DNA from: Apoda limacodes
Lineage: Eukaryota > Arthropoda > Insecta > Lepidoptera > Limacodidae
Reading direction: 5' to 3'
Assembly (NCBI GenBank): GCA_946406115.1
Contig: OX291547.1
Coordinates: 17,241,001-17,305,000, forward strand
Length of the DNA: 64,000 nt
Part shown: in pieces, positions 38,401-46,880 of the stretch
How positions within the stretch are numbered: position 1 is the first letter of the stretch
How the letters are laid out: each line of letters begins with the position of its first letter
The notes under the pieces: model-generated
Told to the model about the DNA's origin: nothing
Databases searched by the model: none
What the model saw: only the letters and a program-made list of their open reading frames with translations
Position numbers and translations under genes: made by a program

Positions 38401-41400
38401 AATGAAGTTTTGCAAGTACAGAAATCGAATCGAATGTTAGACATAAAAAGGAAAAACAAAATGGATGACTAAGAATTGCTCACATTTATCAGTTTTGTTT
38501 TACATTTCGACGCATATCTTGGCGAACTGAAAGCATGTAAATTAAAGTTACAATATGTTAAAGCCAAGGCAGGAGGTCGGTAACCGCGTTGTCGCTATAG
38601 ACACTTGATAACCGCTCAGCGATGCATAGCGCAGCGCAAGTCATAGGATACAGCGAGGCATGTGGATATGGGCAATATAAATAAAACCACAAACCTTCAT
38701 CATTATTTAAAAGAAAACCGTTTTTCTATTACCACAACTACTCATATATTTTTTTAGTTTATATTTGAAATGATATTTTAACCAAAATAACTATAATCAA
38801 TTGTTCATCTGGCAAGCAGACACTTAATGTTTTAACTGTTAATATACGGTTTTACACTATTTTCTGAGAAACAAAAATGTAATTGGAAAAATAAAATATT
38901 TAGTACTACGTAGCTTTATTGAGAGATCTATTTAAGTTAAAACTAGTTTTCGTTAAGGATAAAAACCAGTAAATCCCGCTAGCGCCAACTCACTTGTGCC
39001 GCTTGTCACTTGCTTGATACCAAACCTGTTTCATATCAGTCTCTCAATTACCTATCCAATTCGCGATGACGCCGATGTAGCAGCGACCTCGAACGATCGC
39101 AATTAAGACATTTTAATGTAATTCCATTCAAATCCATATACCTAAACTAAAATTATACTTAATTATAATATGCGTTTTTACGTAACCATAATATAGTGAT
39201 ATAATTATATGTAATAAACATGCCTTATTAGCCTAATATGACGTCACTGTTGGGACATGGCTTACCAAAGGTGATTTAGGCCATAGTCCACACGCGAGCC
39301 CAGTACAAGTTGTAGGCTACACAACTACTAACATATTTGTTTAAAATAAATAGTGTTATTTGCGCCAGTAACTGAACCTTGGAATATATTATTGCAGGGA
39401 CTTCCTCTTCATATTCAAATTGACACCTTCGAAGATCCAAGAGATTCACAAGTTTACCACAGAGGGTACTGCCAAATAAAAGTTTTTTGTGATAAGGTAA
39501 GTCTTCAAGTCACATACAAGCCTAAGTCATGTGTAAACAAATTTTTGTAGGTAGGTTTACCCGTCTATCCAATTGAGTAATGTCTTTTTTATTTATGATA
39601 CTATATTTTAGTTTCTACTTTATTTGAAATCAGAAAAGACAAAGACAAAAGTACTCTTTGGAACCTAGCTTACGTGTATTTTTTGTCTACTATTTCTCTC
39701 TGTGAATGTTTTTAAATCAAATATAATTAAAAAAACCAAATTTATCTGACAGGGCGCAGAAAGAAAAACTAGAGACGAAGAGAGAAGAGCAGCAAAAAGA
39801 AAAATGTCAGCAACAAATAGAAAGAAGTTAGATGAAATCTACCATCCTGTAACAGAAAGAAGCGAATTTTATACAATGGCTGATTTGACTAAGCCACCTG
39901 TTTTATTCAGTCCGGCAGAAGATGTTGATAAATTAGCGGGAATGGATATACAAGGTTTTTATGGACATGATGAAACAACCCTGGCAGAAGCCCACCTTAA
40001 GGGTGCTTCCCCTTTCCTGTTACATGCTGCAAAAACACAAGCACCTGCACTAAAATTTCACAATCACTTCCCACAAGACGGACCTGCGTAAGTCTATTTA
40101 AGTTTTGAGTAACATAACATGGGTTTTCTTTTCCAGGTCAATATATACTGATGTTATTAATAAGAGAGCGGAATTCGTAAATTTGTCATATGTATATCTT
40201 ATATAAAAGAACCACTAGGTCGATTTAAAAATATTTCACTGATAGAAAGCTATATTATTGCAAATAGTTATATATAAGCTATGTTTTGTTCTAATAAGTT
40301 AGGGGTTCTTTAAGGTACGCGGGAATGAGGCCGCGATGGACTTGTAGATTTTGTATAGTCTTAATTATTTTTTTTATTATTAAGAGTTTTACCAATTTTG
40401 TGAAAGGCAATTAGCTAGATTTCCTATTTCCATAGGCAACGGGTCATTTAAGAAACAAGTATTTTATTCAAAGTGTTTATAATATTACGTTTCATGTTTA
40501 ATAAAACTGAAATTGACTCACAAGATGTATGTATTATTTTTATTTGTTTTTGCAGCTACCGATCAGATCTTGGGAGCTTATCACCTTACAGTGATCGAAA
40601 AGATTCTTTAGAGTTAGAAGGCGTTCTGGGCAAACGTGCTCGCATCACCACGCCACCCCTTAGTGAACGAGTAATGCTCTACGTTCGCCAAGATACTGAT
40701 GATGTGTACACGCCGCTGCATGTTGCACCGCCAACAACACAGGGCCTACTCCATGCTGTAAGTCTCTCCTTGATGCACATGCACTAATCGATACGTTATA
40801 TCGCACGTTGCTCAATGCGAAAAGTTTTAAATTAGCCTTGGTGTTTTATGCTAACCCCTAAGCACGAGTGAGCGAGATTGTTTTTATTTTGCTTTCTCGG
40901 TTTCTCGTCATAAAAATGTTTTTATCAATATTTAAGTTTCCACATTTTTAAAATGAAGGAATCGAGACGCTTCGTCGGCGCTCCGGACGCTAGCCTTTGG
41001 GCTGCCGTCCGTGGCGCTGCTGTAACCGAAATGGTGCTTCATAACCCCGTCTAATAAATTACTCCAATCATCATAACTGCATGTTGTTATTAACACCCGC
41101 GCGGCCGGCCGCTGATGCTGCACCTGAATATTAGATATCGAATTTTTTTTTTTCACGTATGTACTGAAATTGTCATTACAAACCACTAGACCGGTTACTG
41201 AATATACGTTCCGCCTGACGAGACGTCTCGGTTCATTTAAAAGCAGCCCATTATAACGTTTGATTTTCTCTGCTCATTTTCAGATTGAGAATAAGTACAA
41301 AATTTCAAGTTCGGCAATTAATAATCTTTATCGAAAGAACAAGAAAGGGTAAGTGGTTTTTATTGGCCTACAATTAGTTTTGGTTTTTTATACAATATAC

Positions 41401-41920
41401 TTAGATATATCGGCCGACACGCGTTATGGAGCATACGCCACTAACTACGCAATGCTTATTGTTTCAAGGAACCCTGTGTAATGAGTTTGAGATTTAATTA
41501 TACCTGTAAAGTCTCCTAATATATAACCATGTTTTGCCTACACCCTGAACTCCAATTTGACGATTTAATCAGCACCCACACTTATGTTGTGCAACAACCT
41601 TAGATTTTATTTTACTATTTTTTACTAAGCACTTGCACTTTATTAATTTTTGTGCACTTAACTAATTGCCGTATTAACTATATAATTACTTAAAAACTTA
41701 AATTTGGAAAATTTAATTTATTATATTTTAATGCTAAATTTAAGTATCCTATTCATAAATACGTCACTTTTATTACAGGATTATAGCCAAAATTGACGAT
41801 GAAATGTTGACGTACTACTGTAATGAAGACATGTTCTTGCTGGAAGTACGGCCAGCGGGGGCTAGCGAAGATGAACCTCTCTATGACATAACATTCGTAG
41901 AGCTACCTCTCGACCACTAG
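5294..41920 (+). CDS. grh: grainyhead transcription factor, C-terminal nine exons (spliced, 5'-partial)
   Basis: Join of 5294-5456, 28935-29046, 36101-36195, 37708-37764, 39398-39496, 39753-40087, 40556-40757, 41284-41348 and 41779-41920. Every junction has AG/GT borders and compatible phase, giving 422 residues plus TAG. Grainyhead is a sequence-specific nuclear transcription factor of the CP2 family that controls epidermal and cuticle barrier genes, tracheal and neural development. Visible hallmarks are [91 protein letters not shown] and the C-terminal [11 protein letters not shown]. Residues about 10-200 form the DNA-binding domain; about 320-422 form the ubiquitin-like dimerisation domain. 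The first exon here begins in mid-codon, so the N-terminal activation region and promoter are upstream of the window. The match to insect Grainyhead is from memory of the family but is extensive; the vertebrate GRHL proteins are clearly more distant. Confidence 0.96.
7781..9445. mobile_element. Candidate non-autonomous hAT-like element
   Basis: The left end tagacatgggtaactc and the right end (reverse complement tagagatgttcagctg) share TAGA[C/G]ATG, and each is bordered by tttaa. The left end carries three successive GC-rich palindromes. Such ends and subterminal repeats suggest a hAT-type element, but the terminal inverted repeat is short, the border repeat is 5 bp rather than the 8 bp expected of hAT, and there is no transposase, so the boundaries are tentative. 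Confidence 0.25.
7810..7868. repeat. Three consecutive perfect palindromes
   Basis: TGAGCTGCAGCTCA (7810-7823), GCTCAGGCACCTGAGC (7831-7846, two-base spacer) and GCGAGCCGGCTCGC (7855-7868), separated by 7-8 bp and followed by cagctcagctcaaa. All are variants of a GAGC/GCTC word. Confidence 0.9.
11997..12242 (+). mobile_element. Short dispersed element, copy A of an inverted pair
   Basis: About 245 bp starting aatatatataaaaattacg and ending accggtagtcaatatatatag. It contains ctactgaactgattttgatc and a GC-rich right half (gccggactcgggcacttt). The near-identical copy B is at 20984-21207 in opposite orientation. No coding capacity; it looks like a non-autonomous (MITE or Helitron-like) element. 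Confidence 0.8.
12768..13165 (+). repeat. Minisatellite, five units of 71-93 bp
   Basis: Units begin tagtaaccatc(c/t)gaacttcc at 12768, 12850, 12943, 13032 and 13103. Each continues aatgact(a/g)at.(c/t)tgttatgctgtagatata, then an AT-rich spacer ending in (t/c)acg. Units diverge from each other and spacer length varies. It lies in grh intron 1. Confidence 0.85.
14083..14227 (+). repeat. Diverged intronic repeat, copy 1
   Basis: It shares ac(t/c)(g/a)cagac.acagatatttattt, tctacaaaattacatagtgtttggtca.taaat and gaaacacgct..aggcg..gc..atcgt(a/g)ta with 21920-22057, same orientation. A low-repeat, GC-richer block (14330-14640) follows it, as also for copy 2. It could be an old transposon or a duplicated regulatory element. 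Confidence 0.6.
14330..14640. promoter_or_regulatory. GC-richer low-repeat island in grh intron 1 (candidate enhancer)
   Basis: CpG-containing block with homeodomain-like taattaag and ttattatgg words (cccgataattaagacgactc, ttattattatggcagtaa) in otherwise AT-rich intron. The 113-codon minus-strand open frame inside it has no recognisable domain. Assigned only by composition and position. Confidence 0.25.
16256..16497 (+). mobile_element. LINE 3' UTR fragment (third copy of the family)
   Basis: The sequence aligns by eye to the 3' UTR of the 55.9-59.35 kb LINE. Shared blocks are ataggtaaac..aaattaaaatgg (compare 59062), aaaagagtaactat.gagtttcttgcc.gat (compare 59173), cggtagaaatcaacatttgtg and ataactttga..gttcaaaag. 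No coding sequence and no clear TTTGAC tail remain. It is an old 5'-truncated copy in grh intron 1. Confidence 0.75.
20449..20468. repeat. (TA)10 microsatellite
   Basis: Ten TA units in grh intron 1. Confidence 0.95.
20984..21207 (-). mobile_element. Short dispersed element, copy B (inverted relative to copy A)
   Basis: The reverse complement aligns to 11997-12242 with only a few substitutions and two small indels (about 95% identity by eye), including the tatatatata-ended left terminus. Both copies lie in grh intron 1. Confidence 0.8.
21920..22057 (+). repeat. Diverged intronic repeat, copy 2
   Basis: Partner of 14083-14227 in the same orientation. Blocks actacagactacacagatat, gtctacaaaatttcacaatg and gcacgctatgagacgccgca align with copy 1. 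Similarity fades after about 22057. Confidence 0.6.
22300..22680. promoter_or_regulatory. CpG-rich island in grh intron 1 (candidate enhancer or internal promoter)
   Basis: High local GC (gggcgcgcgccgcccgaccg, gcgaccgacgacgacttggt) next to motif-like AT cores (ctgagcataaataattgtca, ctatcgataaagctcgtggc). No repeat family or coding pattern is recognised. It follows repeat copy 2 (21920-22057). Confidence 0.3.
23172..23222. promoter_or_regulatory. GC-rich hairpin-forming sequence
   Basis: A perfect 10-bp inverted repeat, gtgacacata (23172-23181) and tatgtgtcac (23213-23222), flanks a 31-bp loop that itself contains the self-complementary gggccccgggcccc. Function unknown; it sits in a GC-rich island of grh intron 1. 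Confidence 0.4.
25225..25350 (+). repeat. Dispersed repeat relic (cagaagggaataaccagtgg family)
   Basis: It has gtttttttcccagaaggga, accagtggctggatatc, tacacaccactttagtcctg and gtgtgacaggaggtgagttt. Weaker relatives occur at 14953-15150 (gcagtggaagtacacca, gtgatagttggtgactgaac) and at 52630-52760 (accagtagctggatacacac, cctgcgtgatacc). Confidence 0.4.
26560..26900. promoter_or_regulatory. Low-repeat island in grh intron 1 (candidate enhancer)
   Basis: CpG-containing block with aaacggaaacggtcaaaacg, attcacgtgcc (E-box CACGTG), tgcatatgaaattaagatgg and ggccgtcgcaacgacgtaat. An 85-codon minus-strand open frame overlaps but resembles no known protein. Confidence 0.25.
27331..27685 (+). mobile_element. 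Helitron-like non-autonomous element, degenerate
   Basis: It starts with attattaatattataaaggcg then aaagtttgtgagtg and the cttcaaccactggacggatc block. Internal cccgcgggaataactataac and a 3' part ccacgccgataaccaaattt with a decayed end (gcggccgctagcaaaa). These are the hallmark blocks of the non-autonomous Helitrons that are abundant in Lepidoptera. Confidence 0.65.
27696..28002 (+). mobile_element. Helitron-like non-autonomous element ending in CTAGT
   Basis: Starts cccattaatataataaatgc, then the cttcaaccactggatggatc block and ccccgcgggagtaactataac. It ends with a GC-rich terminal segment (gggcgggtggagccccgggc) and CTAGT at 27998-28002, the typical Helitron 3' terminus. It is head-to-tail with the copy at 27331-27685. 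Confidence 0.7.
28528..28543. repeat. (GA)n microsatellite
   Basis: Short run of GA units (gagagagagagag) about 400 bp upstream of grh exon 2. Confidence 0.9.
28846..28905 (+). mobile_element. Transposon remnant just upstream of grh exon 2
   Basis: ttcaaccgactttaaaaatg, aggaggttttcaatttggtt and gtatatttttttatat match the dispersed lepidopteran AACCGACTTCAAAAA-GGAGGAGGTT element. A sister copy is on the opposite strand at about 45955-46000. The remnant ends about 30 bp before the exon-2 splice acceptor and contributes sequence in the branch-point zone. Confidence 0.65.
28935..29046 (+). CDS. grh: grh exon 2 (DNA-binding domain)
   Basis: The acceptor is ttgttccAG at 28933-28934. The exon reads [20 protein letters not shown], then [17 protein letters not shown], and ends in phase 1 at g|gtgagt. 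It covers visible residues 55-91 plus the first base of Asp92. The sequence is essentially the invariant insect Grainyhead DNA-binding core. It follows a 23.5-kb intron, and a transposon remnant (28846-28905) sits just upstream of its polypyrimidine tract. Confidence 0.96.
31000..31190 (+). repeat. Dispersed repeat in grh intron 2, copy 1
   Basis: Begins cccgcgacttcgtcggcgtg then aacttttggaaaaaag, and continues tatcggaattctcatacaca and aaaaacggtgaaacggtcaa. It aligns in the same orientation with 33808-33970. Confidence 0.6.
32033..32100 (-). repeat. tRNA-derived sequence (pseudo-tRNA or SINE head)
   Basis: On the minus strand an A-box-like cctagttggta and a strong B box ggttcgattcc are spaced as in tRNA. 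The T arm (gtggg-ttcgatt-cccgc) pairs perfectly. The acceptor stem does not pair (5' actccct against 3' accggac), so this is not a functional tRNA gene. A degraded relative is at about 36788-36815 (gcagattcgatccctcgtcc). Confidence 0.55.
33040..33340. promoter_or_regulatory. GC-rich island in grh intron 2 (candidate regulatory element)
   Basis: Strong local GC peak (gcagcggagcggcggcggcg, gtggcgggcagggcacggcc) with a tandem-like agcataggtacaggcacatg / tacaggcc stretch. Two overlapping minus-strand open frames of 65-78 codons are low-complexity translations and not convincing genes. Confidence 0.3.
33808..33970 (+). repeat. Dispersed repeat in grh intron 2, copy 2
   Basis: It has acgcgattttgtccacgtga, acttttgaaaaaagccttta, tatcggtattctcatactta and aaaaacgatggaacacgtca, matching 31000-31190 with substitutions and short indels. 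Confidence 0.6.
35221..35530 (+). mobile_element. TE remnant, probably a LINE 3' end
   Basis: Includes a 39-bp tandem duplication (cgccatcttttgtcaagtag at 35226, cgtcatctattgtcaagtag at 35265). Then ctaaatttcatgaaaatcgt, tggagccgtttccgagattc, gacagacatacatatataca and agaattgctcgtttaaaggt. The latter blocks are typical of the 3' ends of common lepidopteran retroelements (from memory). Confidence 0.5.
35540..35670 (+). repeat. Dispersed repeat with GGTACGGAA-type end
   Basis: Includes gaacggacagacagacagac, agcgtagtcttagtaatagg, gctccgttggcaccctctgg, gtacggaagcc. An inverted relative is at 50107-50200 (agggttccgtatgtccgcat ... cctgtccgtctgtact). Confidence 0.5.
36101..36195 (+). CDS. grh: grh exon 3 (DNA-binding domain)
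   Basis: The acceptor is tttgtttcAG at 36099-36100. The exon completes Asp92 and reads [20 protein letters not shown] followed by [11 protein letters not shown], ending in phase 0 at aag|gtaaat. It covers visible residues 92-123. The stretch [19 protein letters not shown] is a Grainyhead signature. Confidence 0.96.
37708..37764 (+). CDS. grh: grh exon 4 (57-nt symmetric exon, DNA-binding domain)
   Basis: The acceptor is actttcAG at 37706-37707; the donor is aag|gttagt. The exon encodes [19 protein letters not shown], visible residues 124-142, which includes the [14 protein letters not shown] motif shared by all Grainyhead proteins. It begins and ends in phase 0, so skipping would remove 19 residues without changing frame but would break the DNA-binding fold. 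Confidence 0.95.
39236..39330 (+). repeat. Diverged dispersed repeat, copy 2
   Basis: Contains gacgtcactgttgggacatg, aaaggtgatttaggccatag, tccacacgcgagcccagtac. It lies in grh intron 4, less than 70 bp upstream of exon 5, and partners the repeat at 30-175. Confidence 0.45.
39398..39496 (+). CDS. grh: grh exon 5 (DNA-binding domain)
   Basis: The acceptor is attgcAG at 39396-39397; the donor is aag|gtaagt. It encodes 33 residues (visible 143-175), from [18 protein letters not shown] to [10 protein letters not shown]. Both phases are 0. The family-specific [16 protein letters not shown] and [12 protein letters not shown] blocks make the call secure. Confidence 0.96.
39753..40087 (+). CDS. grh: grh exon 6 (end of DNA-binding domain and linker)
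   Basis: The acceptor is tctgacAG at 39751-39752; the donor is gc|gtaagt, phase 2. It encodes visible residues 176-286 plus two bases of Ala287. It opens with the very basic segment [18 protein letters not shown], which in Grainyhead proteins closes the DNA-binding domain. The conserved [17 protein letters not shown] and [11 protein letters not shown] blocks follow, then a more variable acidic linker and [12 protein letters not shown]. The ATG at 39804 is internal, not a start. Confidence 0.96.
40556..40757 (+). CDS. grh: grh exon 7 (linker and start of dimerisation domain)
   Basis: The acceptor is ttttgcAG at 40554-40555; the donor is gct|gtaagt, phase 0. It encodes visible residues 287-354. 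The first half ([17 protein letters not shown] onward) is a serine-rich, poorly conserved linker ending in [12 protein letters not shown]. The second half, [20 protein letters not shown] and the PPTT motif, begins the C-terminal dimerisation domain. Confidence 0.95.
41284..41348 (+). CDS. grh: grh exon 8 (dimerisation domain)
   Basis: The acceptor is tttcAG at 41282-41283; the donor is gg|gtaagt, phase 2. It encodes [20 protein letters not shown] plus K and two bases of Gly376. The [17 protein letters not shown] pattern is the Grainyhead dimerisation motif. Confidence 0.95.
41779..41920 (+). CDS. grh: grh terminal exon 9 and stop codon
   Basis: The acceptor is attacAG at 41777-41778. The exon completes Gly376, reads [40 protein letters not shown] and ELPLDH, and stops with TAG at 41918-41920. 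It covers visible residues 377-422. The end closely resembles the C-terminus of fly Grainyhead (YDVTLTELP-like). Confidence 0.96.
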
Positions 41921-44900
41921 CGGTGACCGCAGGCAAACGCTTGCTCGCCCTTTCCCGCTTTCGCCACAGCGTATGAGTTGCGCCACAGCTTTCCTTCAAT
42001 CGATGAACAAAGAAAAGCGTCTACGTAGTGTGTGTACACGCGTTCTTCAAGACAGTTAAATGTGAAAACAGAGAAACTTTTCTCAATGTTGCGGATTTAA
42101 AAAAAAAAACTATTTTGCAGTAATTAAATAATTCTATTTGATTTTTATGAGAATATTTATAAATAAAAGAGATAAGGCTGTCTCAAAAGTGTCGATCTCA
42201 GATTGTTTACTTGTAAGCAATTCATCACCTTAAATATGTGTTGCTTAAACTAAACATAATGAAATTTTACGTCATTGATGATACGAAGTGGGACCATGTA
42301 GTATGTAAATATCTATTTTAGTGCCTTATGAAATTAAAGAGCGCATTGCAACGGTGTAACAAAATATTTGGTATTGAGAATCTCAATTAAGAATGATATT
42401 ATCTTAATATGATTTTTTTATTGAAGAATAGAAACGTATGTGCCATTCGCTCGGTTATCATACTAAATGTATGTAGTTATCGTTCCAACAGGTACCTTTT
42501 TTATCTTGCCATGATATAGTAGGAAATTCTTGTCACAAAATCAAGTTGTAGATATTATAAATTAAGTATCTACAGTGAGTAAAATCATAGTGCCTTTTTC
42601 ATACTAAAATTACGTTTTTATTTCTTATTATATAAGTGTTAAGTCAACTGAAATGCCATCCAATGTTAAGTTTTATAATACTTAAGTTTTGCTTGAATAA
42701 GATCGCTCAATTCACTCACAACATAAGTCACAAAAGTTAGTTCATTGCAATATTAAATATTCAGAAGTCAAATTATTCTTAATCGCGCAGCTTTTAAATC
42801 TTTGAGAAATACTTATTTCGTCCACTTACTAAATTTATTGCTCAAAATATAACGATATAATTATTAAAAATACTTTTAAACTTAAAAATGGTTAGTGCAG
42901 TGTAAGTTAGAGCAATTAATTATTATGAAATTTTTTTGATATTTACAATAGGTAATAGTCATTTAAAATAGTCACATTTTATTGAGTCCATCCGAACGAT
43001 ATTACTTATCATAATATTTGAAGGGAGTGGTGTGTTTAATTTAAGATTAGTTTTAATAGATTTTGTTGTTTTAAATTAATATCGATACGTAGAAATCGAG
43101 CCATGACAACAATTTAGTTTAAGGAAAGTATTTTGTGTCCAAGACTTATATAAAAAATAGGTTATATTAAGGCGTAGTGTCAAATAGAATCATATCTTTA
43201 ACCATACTTTGAACCGCTAGTGTCTATTAAATATAAAACTACTGCACCTTTGACTTAGGAATAAAACGTGAGCCATTATTAGTAGCGTTTTGTTGGCCGT
43301 ATAATGTACATTATGCGCTTAATGTCAATAATCCGACTATAGAGATGACCCATAATTTGTTTCGATGTCATACCGACTCATATATTTTTAACTTGGCTGG
43401 ATTATGACATTAAACTCATTGATAGGTTAACAAAACGAGCCTTTTATAACGTAATATCTATTTTTTTCACACTGCCGAAAATACTCTTTGAGCGTATTTA
43501 GACCTTACTTTACATTCATTGATTGTTTTTGGTGTGTGTTTGGACTAGTGATCATGTGATCTTATACACGTTTTATTTTCGAACAACAACGATTTGCAGT
43601 GTGAAGTATTTATCTTGTTTAGGTATGTACCTATTATGTAATTAACTGTTTGTCTATATTGTCACAAAATATAAATAAGCCGCGGGTTTGTTCTACAGAG
43701 GCGCTTAGAGAGATATCTACGTAGTCTAAATAGTGAAATAATTCATTTGTTTTAAACATGTTCCATACACGAAAAATTCCATACACGATAAAAAATATGT
43801 GTTGTACTTTATTAAATTTTCTCTAACTTTCTGATTTCGTTTATAAATAAAAACGCATTTTGACTTGAAACATACGCTCAAAGTTATTGATTTGATGACT
43901 AATCTTAATTAAATGTCTATATAGAAAAAAACCTATTTGTCTACATATACATCTATTGCTTTTAACATAATTCGCACCAATCAATTGCTAAATAAATTAT
44001 GCTGTGTGGTATGTATTTCGTTTTTCCCAAAGATTTCGCATACAAACACAATCTAAAAAATCAGTTATTTAAGTACTTACTACTTACATTAGATCTTCGT
44101 TAACAGATCACAAGAATAATTATGTAAGTTAGACACAACTGCAACTTTATTGTCTCTCTGATCGCCTCACGATATAGTATAGTATCATACACTATGTGGC
44201 CTACTCTTTAATGAACTTAATCAGTTGTGGTTGTGCATTGTAAAATTTACAAGCAATCGTAGAATATAAACACGTAAGCTGTTGTTCAATTATGTAAAAT
44301 TTATTTATAAGTCTCTTCCACCGATTTTATTATCAAAATTTAGAACCCGGTTCTGTTTTCTAAAGAATTTCTTTTAATAATGGCTCAAAATTATTATAAC
44401 GCTACAAACCTATTGCGGAAGGTTCGGTTAACTGCCATATTATCACATAACTTAGGTTAGTTTTATGATAGTTTTGATGTAAAGTTGTAATCATAGTTAT
44501 TTTATTGTCACAAGATTCACAGGTAGATATCGAATTTTATTTAAGTATCAATAATGATATTGACATATTATGTATATACTTCCTATTTTTCTATCGTTTT
44601 TATTAGCTAAGTTGCGTGAGGGTTGTGAATGTATCAATGCTTCCCTCGCATCTTGAAATTGATATCTTCCATTGTTCAATAAACACTTGTTAATATTTAT
44701 CCACTACTTGTTTGGAATTTAAATTACTGTTAGAGCGGGTGCACATGAGATACGAAACCGTCTTCAGACTGTTTTGTCTTGTAAGCAGTTTAGCAGTGAC
44801 ACGATCTTCTGTTTGCAGTTGTCGTGCCGTGTCATTCTCACCACCTAAGAAGGCGTTTTACTCCGTTGACTTATTTAGTATTACAACTAACAGAGTGTGG

Positions 44901-45421
44901 CATAGACTCATCGATCGTATACCTACTTGGTGATACTGTCGGTAGATATATCTGTTTCTCTCATCTTTTCTCTTTCATGGTCTTAAATCTCGTAATAAGT
45001 TTGTATAAACCGGGCTTTCACCTGTTAATCCTCAGGTTTAACGAATTTCAATCTTTGAAATGCTTTATTTCTCAAAAGTAGGATATCATACCACTTTTTT
45101 GGAGTCTATAAACTACAAAAGACTTACTACCGACTATACTTTGACAATAATATACTTTGTATCCGACTGTACATTGTGGCGGCCTGCACTATGCCCGTGA
45201 TTAAGATGCGGGAACAGTCAGGACATACGGGAACATGCAAGTTAATTAGATTTTGATGATTGCAGTTAAAAGATTCACTTACTTAATACATGTGTATGTT
45301 CTATTTATGGATATAAATACAATAATCTTAAACGCGCCATATATGTATATCTACTGCGCCTCGCAATCAATGACGACAAAAGTATGGCATTCTGTAAGCG
45401 TTTTCGCTTTCTTTATAAAAA

Positions 45422-45675
45422 CTTTTTAACAAAAAAAAACAACCGGCTTCAAAAAGATGCACTAAAAAGGTAAAAATAATTACTGATTTCCAAAAATCTG
45501 ATCTGAAGTACAGTTTGAAGTTGGTGTCTATGTACATATGTAACAGTTTATAACAAACTTTTCTTGCATGACACCAATTTCAAACTGTAATTCAGATCAG
45601 ATTTTTGGAAATCAGTAATTATTTTTACCTTTTTAGTGCATCTTTTTGAAGCCGGTTGTTTTTTTTTGTTAAAAG
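45422..45675. repeat. Foldback (inverted repeat), arms about 107 bp
   Basis: The left arm 45422-45529 and right arm 45569-45675 are reverse complements with few mismatches, separated by about 40 bp. The arms contain caaccggcttcaaaaagatg, cactaaaaaggtaaaaataa and gatctgaa.tacagtttgaa. RNA or single-stranded DNA from here would form a long hairpin. A lysine-rich open frame on the minus strand is a by-product of the arm sequence. Confidence 0.88.
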
Positions 45676-45779
45676 TTTTTATTTTTTTTCTTTTCAGTGA
45701 CGAATTGCTTTTTTTTTCTTGTACGTTAAAAACATCCATACTCCTAACAAAGTTTTATACAATCAACAACATAAAAGGT

Positions 45780-46000
45780 GTTTCACCAGTTCCAACTTAA
45801 CATTTTTTTTCAAAATTTTTAGTTTTAAATTCACTATAATAATGTGGGACCACCTGGAAAGTATAACCTTTTAAATAAAAAAGAACGAACGAATTTCTCA
45901 AATCGGTCCAGGCGTCTTCGAGAAATCGGGTAACATTCATAAAAAAAAGGCTCCTACGAATTGAGAACCTCCTCCTTTTTTTGAAGTCGGTTAAAAATAG
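45780..46000 (-). mobile_element. Dispersed lepidopteran element next to the foldback
   Basis: On the minus strand it reads ttttaaccgacttcaaaaaa then ggaggaggttctcaattcgt, gaatgttacccgatttctcg, agacgcctggaccgatttga and ggttatactttccaggtggt. It is non-coding. Together with the foldback it probably forms one composite insertion (45422-46000), since both ends carry AACCG(A/G)CTTCAAAAA. Confidence 0.6.
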
Positions 46001-46470
46001 TAATTTAAATATGCATTTTAAATACCATTTGTATCTTAAAAGCAGCTGTACTGCTAACTTTTACCGGCATTTGCTATTGATTATGAAAAAACAATGTCCC
46101 ATTTAAAAAAAATTGCGGATTCCTTATTTGGTCGCGCAACAGATTAAACATAAAAAAAATAGACAAGATTGTCTTCAGGCAGTTTAATCTCTGGTTTGCG
46201 TCCGCTCTAAAATTTTATTACGAATTTAATTGCTCAAAGTCTGCAATTTGCCATTAGTGCAGAGCGGACTATAACGATGTTGTTATATATAGTGTATAAC
46301 ATAATAATACGTATTCATATTTATTTAAACGTACTTAATATTATGAATTGTTCAGCTTTAATATTTACTTTTACAATGATGTTAGATCGTGATTTTGAAT
46401 CTCGTCATAAGTCACAATTATTATAAGCAGTTTACACGTATGTAGAGCAGTTTAGTTTTATAACGTAGGG

Positions 46471-46544
46471 CGCAGTCGGCAGTCGGAAGATGGCAGTGTG
46501 CAGTCGGCAGAAGGCAGTATGCAGTCGGCAGTAGGCAGTCAGCC
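46471..46544 (+). repeat. GCAGTCGGCAGT minisatellite
   Basis: Repeated gcagtcggcagt and ggcagt(g/a)tgcagtcggca words with short variable spacers, GC-rich in an AT-rich setting. If the grh 3' UTR is long it would be in the transcript; otherwise intergenic. Confidence 0.8.
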
Positions 46545-46689
46545 AAGTCCGCTATTAGCGTCGGTGTGCAATGTTTAGATTTCATTAAGTTTATTTTGTA
46601 TATGTTGAAGTACCAATGTGAACAACTTACTTTTTTTTTATTAATACTTAACAGACATTTTTATAAATATGATTAAAGTTCAGACTACT

Positions 46690-46880
46690 AAATGCAGCCC
46701 TGCTCCTTGCCAATGTTTACTTTAAGGACTACAATATGGGTTTCTTCAAGAATGAAGTTGAAAGGGTCGGCAACGCGCTAGCGAAGCTCTAGGTGTTGCA
46801 AGTGTCCATATTCTGCGGTGACCCCTTTCCATGAGGCGGTCCGTTGGCTTGTTTGCAACCTTAGTGTGATAAAAACTATA
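46690..46880 (+). repeat. Dispersed lepidopteran repeat (TE fragment)
   Basis: Contains tgggtttcttcaagaatgaa, gggtcggcaacgcgctagcg, ctctaggtgttgcaagtgtc and gaggcggtccgttggcttgtttgc. From memory these blocks are characteristic of a very common non-coding repeat in moths and butterflies. Related text (ataccatcaggcggaccttaag, gtttgccacctta) occurs at about 20037-20110. Confidence 0.5.

Larger units (their letters stand above)
36196..41778 (+). other. grh introns 3-8
   Basis: Introns 36196-37707, 37765-39397, 39497-39752, 40088-40555, 40758-41283 and 41349-41778. They are AT-rich. Only a degraded tRNA-like fragment (about 36788-36815) and the repeat at 39236-39330 are recognised. Confidence 0.8.

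Noticed and set aside
2047..41196. ACCGGTT/AACCGGT words (2047, 20664, 34054, 41190) as Grainyhead autoregulatory sites
   Set aside because: The handful spotted is about what chance predicts for a 7-mer in 64 kb of this base composition.
45548..45739. Lysine-rich 63-codon minus-strand frame
   Set aside because: It is the translation of the foldback arm and poly-A/T runs, not a gene.
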